Assembly (NCBI RefSeq): GCF_905475395.1
Contig: NC_058337.1
Coordinates: 115,190,368-115,254,367 of the forward strand
Origin: Chrysoperla carnea
Lineage: Eukaryota > Arthropoda > Insecta > Neuroptera > Chrysopidae
Reading direction: 5' to 3'
DNA length: 64,000 nucleotides
In this document: positions 1-11,540 of the stretch, piece by piece
Position numbering within the stretch: position 1 is the first letter of the stretch
How the letters are laid out: each line of letters starts with the position of its first letter
The notes under the pieces: generated by a model
The model's input: the letters and a program-made list of their open reading frames with translations, nothing else
Told to the model about the DNA's origin: nothing
Databases searched by the model: none
Position numbers and translations under genes: made by a program

Positions 1-534
1 CGCGTTAATAAACAGTACCCTCTAGTGTAATCTACGTAATACCTTTTCATATGAAACCATAATTTAGAATACCATTGTAACAAACAAAAAACCAGTTTTT
101 TGACCATTTAATGAGTTTTGCATATCACACAAGTGAGGTATTAGGTGATGTATGTATATTCTTTGTTGCGTGTTTCCGGTAAGTATATAGATGACCTATA
201 GATGTTAACCGGAAATATAATAAAGTTTTTAAAATACACAATTTTATAGTTGGGAATATTATTATTATATTATGAAGCTAATAATTGTACATTACTGTTC
301 TATTGTTACGGTATGATGTACCTGCAACCTAGTTATTGTACTAAACTTATCATCAGTTTTACCTTACCTACGTCTATGAGTAAATAATTCTAGTGTAAAA
401 AAGTAATATACAGTGATTTGTGTTAAAAATTATTTTTATCCCAAAAAGTGATTTTATTGAAAGAAAAAATAGTGAAAAAATATTTTGGATTGTATATATT
501 ATTATTAATTAATTAAATTAAATGTTGTAAAAAA
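1..534. other. Upstream region of the villin gene
   Basis: AT-rich DNA without a coding exon. It should hold the villin 5' UTR and promoter, but I see no clear TATA or initiator that I would defend. Confidence 0.4.
522..530 (+). promoter_or_regulatory. Two-codon upstream ORF before the villin start
   Basis: An ATG-TTG-TAA minimal upstream reading frame ends five bases before the proposed villin ATG at 535 and lies in another frame. If the transcript includes it, ribosomes would have to scan past or reinitiate. This is seen directly; any effect on translation is inference. Confidence 0.3.
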
Positions 535-3500
535 ATGAATAGTGCGATAAATCATTCAAGTACATTTTCGTTGGTAAATTTAGGAAAGTCTCTAAAGGTA
601 TTTAATAAATTTTATTAAACTATTTTTATAAACATTTTTATATTTCGAGATAATTTTGGTTGAGGTAACGATCTTGGGATCAAATAGTTTCGAAATGTAT
701 AAACAAAACAATCTACCGGCTCTTGAGCTGTTCTAGTTATCGCTCAGAGTATTATTTTTGTATTACTTAAAAAATCAAATTGAGCCTACCATGTCAACAA
801 AATTTCGTTTTTTTTTTATGCATATATTTTTGGAAAACAAATTTAATTGTTTCACAAGTATAAATTTTATGATTTAAAATATCAACAAACACCTGTTTGA
901 ATAATATTGCTTTCGTAAGAATAATTTATGAATTTAATTATTATTTTAAATGTTATATTTGTGGTTACTTTCCCATTTACAACAATTTTTTTAATTTAGA
1001 TATTTGAAAGCAATATCGTCCAGAAATCGAAACTAAAACCATTTAGACTTTGGGTTTGTTCAAATTAAAAAAGTGCGTCAAATTTTATGTGTGCCCAAAA
1101 AAGGGGTAAACTTTTTCTGCAGTTAGTAAGAGAAGGATAATGTTTGCACTCCACAAAAGTCGACGTGCAAATTTGGAACAAACGCTTTGATTCAAACTAA
1201 AAAAATTGCTTTTGGCCGTGTGGTGTAATTTAACTTTTGGGCAATAAAATTCGGGAACAAATTACTCAACTCCTTTTACTCACTTCTATAGTTCTATTGC
1301 ATACCTGTAATTTAAAATTTTTGTGGACCAGATATTAATTTTTTCCTTATAAATAATATCGTAAGGGCCGTTTCGCTTATGTGCTCATCATACAATATCA
1401 TGTTAAGATATCGAGACGTATTTTTTGTAAATTTTTTGTAACGATTCAGTAATCATTTTATTGAAAATAGGATTACAAAAAGTCACTTGAATTCTTACAA
1501 TACAAAACTAGCGATCATTCGTCTAGTCCGGTTTCTTCTAATTTCTTTGGAATATGATTTTCGCTTCTTCTGGGTAACAGTTCATTGATCATTTTAAGCT
1601 ATATTTAATCGGCAACCTGGCTAAAGTGAAATAAATTTTGTCTCTTATTATGATCTATTGTTTTAGTTATAATACAGAGTGCGCAAAAAATTATCATTTT
1701 TTTTAGGATGATGAATCAATTTCAGACTCGGAAGCCGATTTGAATTTTAGAAAAATTGTACCAAATTATGCCTCATTTATGATTTGGATTGTAAACGTAT
1801 GTATTATAATTTGTATTTGAACTCAACTAATAATATCCGACTCAAAAAGGGTAAATGACTTGGAAAAATGGACTCAGAACTTCGATTTTCATTATTAAAA
1901 AAAATCCTTATCATATTTGAATCAAACTCCACCCTATAGTTTTGTAGTATTGAGCATATTTACAGGGAGAAGGTATAGCTATCCCCTAAATATGCTCAGT
2001 CTACAAAATTAAAGTGTGTAAAAATCAGTTGTGAGTTGATTTTTTGGGTCATCGGTATTTAGTCTTATTTACTCGATTATAACTCAAGCTCAATTTTCAT
2101 TTCTAGCATGAAACACTAGAACAATTGACACAAGTAAATTTTAACAATGTATTTTATACCGGTAATTGTTACTTAATTTATGTTGCAACTGAAATCGGAG
2201 GTAAAGCTTCTCCAGATATGATTGTAAGTACAATTTTTTCCTCAGCGAAAACAAATAAATTCATCTTACTCATCTCTAAAAATTGCTTTAAAACAGTATA
2301 TGCAATATATATTACATTATTGTTAAACCTTATACTCTGTATGGTAAACGGAGCAAAATTGTATGACTTACGTAATATGTATTGCATATACTATTTCAAA
2401 AAATTATGTAATATTTGATTGCTAAATTTTCTACTTCAGTTTGCCCTGCCACAACGAATAGTGTTAATTAAAAATAGATAAATTATTAAAAATTTTAAGT
2501 CTTTATTTTATAAGGGAGCGTATTCCAGTGTTTTATTTCACTTCCCGATAATTTCTTTTTTCAAATGGGACGATATCCATTCTCTTTCAATATTTTATTA
2601 CAATTTTAAATGTTTGTATAAAATTTTTTAGCCACGCAAAATTAAAAAGAAAAGTATGCAAATTCATATTCATTATTGGATCGGTGAAAATTGTGATAAA
2701 TTTGAATCAAAATTTATTGCAATGAAAGCCATAGACTTATGTAATTACCTTAAAAATGCAGCTTCGATACACCGTGAATCACAATTGAATGAAACACCAC
2801 GTTTTAAAGCTTATTTTCGTAAGAAAGGCTTAAGGTAGGTACTTTTAAACCAATTTCTAAAGTAATTTTAACTCAAAAAATTGAATTTCTTTGAAGCTCA
2901 GACGATTACTTTTTGAGATATCGACTAAATCTTATAAGAGATTGATTTTAGGGTCTTAAAAATATAAAAATTAACTATTTTGACGATTGAATGAGTATTT
3001 TTCGAGATATCCCAGAATCGCACCGAACTAAAAGCTTTTCGTACATTCTTTTAGATGATATCTCAAAAACTACTTATCTAGTTGTTAAGTGAATCCTATT
3101 TTTGAATCTTTTGGGTCCAGATTACCCACGTTGGGGCAGTCGATATCTTAGAAAAAAGTCGTTAAATCGCAAAGTAACCCAATTTAAATGTTTTTTCAAG
3201 ATACTCATCTCCCCCTAAAAATTAAAATTTTCTGCATCCGCACTAGTAAATACACACTACTAAATAAAACTACTTTGATAATAAAGTTCATACCCCCCCC
3301 CCTTTAAAAATAGTATATACACACACTACTAAATAAATTTATACGTGAAAAATAAAGCTCTTATTTTTTGCAATTTCTTTCAGAATATTACAAGGTCAAC
3401 ATGTTCTAATTGGATCAGTTGCATTTCATTCCCGACCAGCGTTATATCGTTTAATAGGCCACGGAACCACTACATTGTATCAATTGAAGGAAGTGTCTTG

Positions 3501-6500
3501 GAAGGGTTTAAATAGTTGCGAAGTTTTTTTGTTACTTGCAAACAATAATTTATTGTTTGTTTGGTTTGGGAGTACCTCAACAATGTTAGAACGATTTAAT
3601 GGAATTCGAGTAATATAAGATAAATGAATTGTTTAGAGAAATTTCAAATTTACACAAAATAGCTCATTTGATTTTAGATGGCAAATATGTTTGAAGATTT
3701 GGGAGAAGAAATAATAATGTGCTTTGTTGATGATGGTCGAGAACAATCATTGGATGATAATGAGAAACATATTTTTGATCAGGTGTTACCATTAAACAAA
3801 AGAGAAGTAGCCCCATTTAAGGATGTAGAAAATGGTTTTATTATGGATAAAATAAACACTCCACCTTTAAAATTATATACTTGTACACGAACCGCATCAG
3901 CAGAATCTAGATATAAATTTATTGAATTTGCAAAAGCTCCTTTGGATTATACGATTTTAAAGAGAAAGGTACCCAGTTTACAATATTGTCAATTTTTATA
4001 GGAAAAGTTTCTAAAACACTAATCTACGACTTTGATTTTCCATTTACGATGATCTATTAATAAAGAAGTTGCATTAATTTTTCATCGTTGCAAATTCATA
4101 TATAAATGAAAGAATAATTTATTTGAAGTATATTTTTTATAATTTATAAAAAAAATAACTGAATTTGGATGTAAAAAAAATTTATGATTGGCTGTGACGT
4201 CATTATATCCGTTGAGACTGAATGAGAGTCAATCGAAATCACTGTAATACCTTCTTCCAGAAACAAACCATTTATCATCTCTACACGCGATGGCGTACTA
4301 AATCGATATAATGACGTCACTGGTATTTTCAGGAAACAATTTTTAATCCTAAAATAACACAGAAAATCAATTGTATATTATTTTGTAATCTGACTTTTAT
4401 TAAACTTTCGAAAAGAATGTAAAACATGCAACTTCTCTATTATTCTTGGAAAGAAAGGGTAGAATGAGCATGAGGAGCTATTATCAAGATCATCCCTTAA
4501 AAACCTTACAATAGTCTCCTAAGGCGGGACCTTTACAATAGTCTCCTAAATTTGGATTCTTTCTCAACGAATTTAAATGGCTAAATGTTTTCTGATCCTA
4601 GACTTATTATTACTCTAATAATTAAAATGTGTTTTTTTTTTTTATTACTTTTTCAAATAGGATGTTTATTTAATCGATGAAGCTCCAAAACGGATTTGGA
4701 TATGGTGCGGAAATAGTGTATTTTCTGATGAACGTGATAATGTCATCCGTAATGCCCGTGGATTTATTAAGAAAAAAAATTACCGGGATTCAATTCCAGT
4801 GACTGTTGTACATCAAAATTATGAATGCGAGGAGTTTAAATTGTTGTTTGAAATTTGGGGAAAACTAACCGAAGGTGAGATATAATTTTAATTTAAACAG
4901 AAAATGTTTTACGCTCGTTTTTCTACATAAACAAGTATGTATAGTTCTCCCTTGCTTTGTTTTACAGATGGTGGTCTATCAAGCTTGTCAGTAATTAATT
5001 CAGATACGCTTTTTGAACGACCGTTTGTAGCGGCTGAATTACAATTAATTGACAGTGGGAATGGTCGAACAAAAATGTATCGTATTCATGATGGAAAATT
5101 ATTTGAGAAAAATAAGCAAACTGAAAATGTATTCTTCTCGAACAATTGTTATTTGATCTTTTATTTTTATAAAACTGATGAAGAGCAGTGTAGTATTTAT
5201 TTATGGAAGGTATAAATATTTTTTTACCGTTTTGCATTTTCCAGATACGGTGAGAAAAATTTTCTTTGCGTTACAAACCATTGTGTTTTAGGGAGAAAAC
5301 TCGAGTATCGAAGATCAAATTATTGGTGAGAAATTTATGCATGAAAAAGATGAAGACCTCAATTTAGGTAGTATGCTAGTAAAAATTCATCAAGGCTATG
5401 AGCCACCGCATTTTTTACAAATGTTTCAAGGAAAATTTACAATTTTTAATCATTATTACACAGAATTTGAACGTGAGTAAATGCTATATATACAGTTTTA
5501 AAATTTAGGCAGGATCTTTTACTATTTTTGAAATACCTTATCAAATATTCAAGCAGTAATGTTTAGAGAGCTTAAAAAATCAATAAATATTTAGACATCA
5601 AACGCGATTATTCTTGGCAAGATATAAAATCTGTGGCCAGCTTTTTCTGCTTTCCGTTTCCTCCTGACTAGATATAACAAACAATCTATGGTTACCATAT
5701 GCAAATAATATTCACCAAAATCCGCTTTGAGGATACTTGTTTGCTTCTTGTAATTCTCCGAAATTTTCATTAACATGTAACCTTTTTCTTGTTAGTCATT
5801 CGATTTGAAACTGCAAAACCAAGAAAATATTTATTGGAAGTAAGCGGTTCAAATTCGTATTCAGCTAAAGCCATACAAATTCCAATCGATGCAAGTCGAT
5901 TAAATTCAGTTAACTGTTTTCTATTACGATCGACACAATTTTTTGTTTGGTGTGGCCGATATACGACTGGAGATGAACGTGAAGTTGCCAAAAACTATGC
6001 TCCAAAAGATTTTATATTAGTTTTCGAAGGTAAGTAAGTACGTTTATGATTTTTCTAGGTTTATAAATGAATAAATAATAAATAAGCAACACTTTAAATA
6101 ACCGTCCTTCTGTTTATGTTTACCTTTTCTCCTACATTTTATCTTAGTGTACTTTAGATTTTTAAAACATCATGATAAAAATACTTGAAAAATTAATTGG
6201 TTTTAGGTTTAGAGCCAAATGATTTCTGGGAAGAATTTGGCGAACGTAAATTATGCAATCAAATACAAAAAATAACTAAAGAGAAAACAATTACTATTCC
6301 AACTCTTTATTATTGTTATCGTGTGAATACGACGCTGCTATGTGAACCAGTGATGTATTTTAGCCAATCACATTTTTCATCGTTTAACATAATTCTCATT
6401 GATTTTATTACTGTGTTATATGTATGGGTGGGTGAAAATATTTCTAGGAATGAACAAAAATATATCGATAATATATGCGAAGAATACATGAAAAATGGTA

Positions 6501-7704
6501 AGATAGTGTTCGTCAAGGACGTCGCCAAGAAGAGAGGCACGAAGTGGAGACGACCCCTCCCTAAAGACTCGATAACTCACACTCGAAAAATCACATTTCT
6601 TAAGCCTACGAAATTCTACATCATTTTGACTTTCGTGAATTCCTCGAATTTGATTTATTTTTATAATTTTTATAATCTACATTTTACAACTATAAATTTT
6701 ATCTCTCCACCATCCTGCCTCCCCAATAGCAAGTAACGCCTTTATTCTTAGTAACGTACACCTTGATTGAAACTTTATTATTGAAAATTTCATGTTATCT
6801 TTTAGATAATAAAGGACGTTCTTCAAAAATTTGTGTGGTTATTATTAAACAACGCCATGAACCATTAATTTTCACCGGATTCTTTGAAGAATGGGATCCC
6901 AATTTTTGGGATGTAAGTATTGAAATCACATAATTACTGATTTGGATACGAAGAAAGACTATTATACAGTTTATAACTTGGATTTTGATCGTGAAATGCT
7001 TTTAATTATAATCAATGGATGTTCGATTTAGGCATATGCATAGAGAATACGTCTTATTTTTTAGCATAATAACTTAGGGCTTATATATTAGATTTATGCC
7101 GATTAAGCAAATTAGCCTTTTCAGACTTTTTTTTCGTACCAATCAACATCAAAAAAAGTATATGGCTCTTAAAAGTATCTAGAAAAGCAGAAACAAATTA
7201 CTTCAGATATTTCTAATTACGGTTTTTGATCATTTTTAGAATCAAAGTACATACATTACATTGCGTCATGAGCTAGAAAGTACTCAAGAACGAGTGAGTC
7301 ATCGAAAATCACCAGGTACACAGACAGAAACGCTTAGCGATTTTGAAATTTACCCGAAATTTCCAATAAAAGTACTGCTGGGATCAGTGGAAAATATCCC
7401 AAAAATTGTTCGATTAGATGAAAAAGAGGTAAAAACTTAATCGAATTTAGATTGTTAGATTGTCTTTAATAAATCTCTTCTTGAACCATAAAATGGCATC
7501 CCAACTTAACACTTATGTTTTTAAAAATTGTATAAAAATATTTTAAAATAAAAAAAAATTAATTTAATCAGATTTTAATTTTTTTTAAAGATGTATTTAA
7601 CGGTCGATGACTTCTATGCAACGTTTGGAATGAGTTACTCAGAATTTTCAATATTACCAAAATGGAAACAAGAAATATTGAAAAAACTAAAAGGTTTATT
7701 TTAA
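535..7704 (+). CDS. qua: Villin-like actin-binding protein (quail family), 14 exons
   Basis: Exons read from splice sites: 535-597, 1707-1796, 2107-2223, 2632-2834, 3384-3609, 3678-3968, 4661-4874, 4968-5209, 5292-5472, 5796-6029, 6207-6497, 6806-6912, 7240-7428, 7591-7704. They total 2,562 nt, an unbroken frame of 853 residues plus TAA, close to the usual villin length (about 820-890). Six gelsolin-like repeats are visible. G1 carries IHYWIG near residue 100 and an HRE..L.E actin/lipid-contact segment. G4 starts with the hallmark [20 protein letters not shown] and VWVG mark other repeats. The headpiece (about 789-853) has YP, DF..FGM, LPKWKQ and the terminal KKLKGLF, so F-actin binding should be intact. 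The start ATG follows an in-frame stop at 514-516. Several Ca2+-site acidic residues look replaced (for example the Asp-Glu pair of G2 after VWFG). The family caps, severs or bundles F-actin. Identification is firm; exon 1 is the least certain part. Confidence 0.94.
4194..4320. mobile_element. Small inverted-repeat element in villin intron 6
   Basis: A perfect 16-bp inverted repeat, GTGACGTCATTATATC at 4194-4209 and its reverse complement at 4305-4320, encloses 95 bp within the intron between exons 6 and 7. Similarity extends weakly inward. The arms contain TGACGTCA, the consensus CRE/ATF site. Length and structure fit a miniature inverted-repeat element; no clear target duplication was found. 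Confidence 0.55.
4507..4552. repeat. Short direct duplication in villin intron 6
   Basis: The 17-mer TTACAATAGTCTCCTAA occurs twice, about 28 bases apart, in the same intron. It is a local duplication of no evident function. Confidence 0.6.
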
Positions 7705-7738
7705 AAATTTTCTGTAAGTATTATGTCTAAAAATATTT

Positions 7739-7775
7739 AATAAATTTGTATATTTGAAGAATATTTGTTAATAAA
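7739..7775 (+). terminator. Villin polyadenylation signals
   Basis: Two AATAAA hexamers, at 7739-7744 and 7770-7775, lie 35 and 66 bases past the villin stop in AT-rich DNA. Either could direct 3' end formation and would give a very short 3' UTR. Confidence 0.5.
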
Positions 7776-8010
7776 AGCGTTTAAAATCGCTTATTTATAT
7801 TTTTAATTGCACTTGTAAATGAAGTACAACAATAAATTATAAATTAAACTTTTATATGTCATTATATTTTATGCCTTGTACATCCTATGACAACGTTTCT
7901 CTACTATTTGATCGCGATTCAATGTTGAGTTGCTTTCAATTAGTCTGTCAAAGTCAATGTGTGATATATATGTCGCAGCTAACAATCTTCATTAGCCGGT
8001 CGGTTAACAG

Positions 8011-8220
8011 CCTAGCCTTTTTACTAAACGGAGCTGTTAAACTAGCGGCCTGAATGATATTCAGCCGTAGCGTTATGGGTTTCAACCCCAGGTGACAGAA
8101 AATGAAAATAAATTTAAATGACTAGGCTAGGCAAGTGGTTAAACGTTATTGATCCAAATCATTTGTGTGAATATCGTTCAAGCCGCTAGTTGAACGGTAT
8201 CGTTTAGTAAAAAGGCTAAG
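8011..8220. mobile_element. Foldback element with tRNA-like B box
   Basis: The ends are inverted repeats of roughly 65 bp at 8011-8080 and 8150-8220, both starting near TAGCCTTTTTACTAAACG. Between them lies GGTTTCAACCCC, which resembles a pol III B box, and TAGCGGCCTGAATG about 30 bases upstream could be a degenerate A box. It lies in the intergenic region downstream of villin. It could be a foldback MITE or two inverted SINE copies. Confidence 0.5.
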
Positions 8221-11200
8221 ACTTTAATTGAACTGATTTAACTGAATTCTTTCATTTAGGTAAATAATAATTTGTGGTGATTTTGATGACTTGTTTTGGT
8301 ATGAAATACGGCCACAAATGAAATCGTTGCACATTTATTATTTAAAACGAGAATGTCAATTTGGAAGAGTTTATAATCTATTTATTATATATCATTAAAA
8401 AATTCCAAATTTTTTCTTGGAAACTAACAAAATGAAATCAATTTATTTCTCGCTTAGGGAAAAATAAACAAATTCACAAACTATCTGCTAAATTTATTTT
8501 GTACAGTTTATTAAAAATAAAAATTGTATGATATTTTTTAATTTTTGAATACAATATTAGTTTAATTTAATTAATTATTAACTAAAATAATTATAATCGG
8601 TAAATGACAAAAAAAAAAAATTATTATGAAACATTTAAAGTTTATTTTTGATTTTTATTTTATTGTTATTATATATAATACAGAACTTTTATGAAAAGTA
8701 TCTACACATTATTATTAATTATTATATTAGGCCTTACTAATAGATTTTCATTAAAGTTATTTTATACAATTTGCGTAATGCAATAATAGCACAACGCATT
8801 ATTCACTTGCCGTCGACAATATTAAGTTGGCGCTGTGTATATTATAATGTGTCACAGATGTCTATACTTAATTTAGATATCGAAAACTATTGAAAAAAAT
8901 TTACCCGATTTGAATAAACCATCCCCAAAAATGAAAAGAATTGTAAGCCAAACAATTTAGAGGTATATTTAATTTTTAAATTAATCAGTTAATGTAGTAA
9001 AAAAACTGTTTCTTAAAGTAATTTAAATCTCCTGCTGAAAATAATCTATCAAGTACATGAAAAATCAATTTATTAAAAACTCTGTTGTCAATATTTAAAA
9101 AAAAAACTTTGGTCAATTTCTTTTAAAAGGTAATAAAAGTTCGAGAGAAATAAAAAATTAGTTATCATTCTAAATCTAGCATAGACAAATGTGGAATGTG
9201 TTTAAAATGTATATCATTAACGTCAAAAAATGAACTACATATTTTAAAGTTATGTTATCATTTGCCAGTCCATTCTTATACGTAAATTTTCATGATTCTT
9301 ATTAAAAATGGCTTATCTAAAAATATTTTTAATAATAAATTTGAAGGCACAATGTACAAGGAGTGAAATTAATTTAAAAAATAAAAATTAACAAAAATAA
9401 ATTATACATTTAGATTTCTAAAAATTAAATAGTATTTAACAATCAATACACAATTTTTTTTGAATTTTAAAAATGATTAATATTGTTGTAAAAATCATCA
9501 ACTTATTAAAAAAAAAGTGTGTGGTTCAAGGTTATACAATAACGACATTTTTTACTCACCACAATCTTTGTTTATCGTAAATAAGCTTTTATTACTGCTG
9601 TATTTAAAGACTTCTTTTAAATGAAGAATCTTTTGATCAGAGAAGATATTCATCCAGAAGCAATGATATAAGAAAAGAAAGAATGATATAAGCATGCGTT
9701 CTCTTCAAAAGGAAAGAATTCTTCATTTAGAAGACGTCAACGAACAGAGCCATGGTTATTTACTCACTTTTTAGATGCGTTCAAAAACATAAAAATGACC
9801 TAAATTGAGAAAAACATGAGGTGCTTTACTTTGTTTTTGAATTAACCAACAAAAAAGTTACGTTAAAAAATAAATCACTCGGCGGCACTTAAAATCTTAC
9901 TAAATGTTGAGTGATTGTTATAACATTTGAATGCACCCAATTGTTGGAATAAAAACTCGGATGATGTTTCTGAATGCAACCAAAAGTAAAATTTATATTG
10001 TTGGCCAAAAGTAAGCAAATTTAAAAAATCGAGAAAATAAAAAGCTATGCCATATTATTCTTTAATAAATATCGTCAAAACTAGTAATAACCACACTTTA
10101 AAAACTTATCATTGTTATTTTATTTCAAAGATTTTTCAGATCTCATTTACGCTTTTTGTAATTGATTACGATTATATAATGATGTGGAAAATAATTCATT
10201 AAAAATGTTGACTAGAATGGTCTTATATAAAAACAAAAGTAAAACAATTCATCTGCGCATAACAAATGTAATAATTTTATTGTCTGTGATTAGGAATAAG
10301 TGAACATTTTTATTATTTTGGGAGTAATAAATGTTCAACCTATATTATAAATGCATCAAATTTATCGTTTTATGCATTTACCAAAATTAAGATTAAAAGC
10401 TTTTTAAAATTATTTAAACTAAGGTTAAAAATACCAATATTTAAAAATAAAATGCAAAACTGGGACCATTATACAAACCTAGTGATTAATAATAAAATAT
10501 TTCCACAAAGAAAAATGTATTTTGGTTATTGTTACGGAGAATAAAGGGAGCGATTGTTAGACGTATTAATATATGCAAAATTTGTTTATCACAATATATG
10601 GCCGGTTTTATGATTGATGATTGGTAAATAAACTTTTTTAATACACGTTCTATTCAGGACGAATATTTTTGTTTTTGAAAGTTTATAAATAAAATCGTCA
10701 GTTAAATTAAAAAAAAAAACTTTTGTTTGAACCTTACATCATACATGGAGAACATTTTGGCACTAAATATGTTACATCATTGCATAAACAATCATTGTTG
10801 TTTAATGTGATTATAGTTCGAAAAGATGTTAAATTGGTCAGAAATTATACTCTGAAATATTAAATCATTCCAGTTAAATAGAAACCAGTTTACAACACTT
10901 CGACCAGCCAAAACCACAATGACCAACGGCAAGTTTATGAATTTAGACATTAAGAAAAGCTAATATTCAAATTTTCATTTATTTCATGCACCCATTTTCG
11001 TTTTTTTTTATTGTCGATGTCGCTTTTTGTATAACGGAGCCTTTCTGTTCTCTCGCAAACATATTTAAAATGATCTATTTTATGCTCTTGGGTAAAGTAT
11101 AACTGACTTTGTAGTATAGGAGACGGTATAAGACCGACCTTCACCCATCTCAGAACCAGATGATACATTTTTATTATGATATTTTATTGATTGACAAACA

Positions 11201-11280
11201 CACCTATGAAAGCATGTATTGAAAGGCTATTTTTAATAAAATAAATTTTAAATAATTTTTTTTATAACGGTATTTTGCGG
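8221..11280. other. Intergenic DNA, no gene seen
   Basis: AT-rich sequence with only short chance reading frames. The only structure noted is an imperfect hairpin at about 9607-9742. Confidence 0.55.
9607..9742. repeat. Imperfect 135-bp hairpin
   Basis: The left arm, with GACTTCTTTTAAATGAAGAA, pairs with a right arm ending in CTTCATTTAGAAGACGTC. AATGATATAAG is repeated twice in the loop. It looks like a small foldback repeat. Confidence 0.45.
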
Positions 11281-11284
11281 GCAA

Positions 11285-11540
11285 TTACAAGTGAAATTTA
11301 CAACATTTAAAAAAGTCCCGATAAATTTTTCGGGTACGGAACTTTAAACTCGTACTTGAAACATATCTAAGAACACTCTTTATTACATTGCCGTTTTCCT
11401 TAAAGCCTTTTTCAAACTGAACCGATTTTGAAGATCATCGCAAATTTTTTAGTTTTTTATTACCTTTCAACAGACAGACAGACACACACACATAGCGTTA
11501 AAACTTATAACACTCCTTTTTTTTAGTTCGGGGGTTAAAA
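11285..11540. repeat. Dispersed repeat family G, partial copy
   Basis: This stretch shares blocks with the arms at 34385-35004 and 36062-36640 and with 58180-58390: a GAAATTTACAA end, TTCAAACTGAACCGATTTTG, GAAGATCATCGC, and a terminal CAGACAGACAGACACACAC run before AAACTTATAACACTCCTT. It is non-coding and transposon-like, class unknown. Confidence 0.6.

Noticed and set aside
3290..3305. Poly-C run in villin intron 4 as a regulatory tract
   Set aside because: A simple homopolymer next to a duplicated ACACACTACTAAATAAA phrase; nothing supports function.
6498..6736. Extension of the villin exon 11 reading frame past 6497
   Set aside because: It runs into the intron after AAT-G|GTAAGA; splicing to 6806 restores the villin sequence, so the extension is intronic.
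8070..8090. tRNA gene suggested by GGTTTCAACCCC
   Set aside because: No acceptor stem, D-loop or anticodon arm could be folded around it; it belongs to a foldback repeat.
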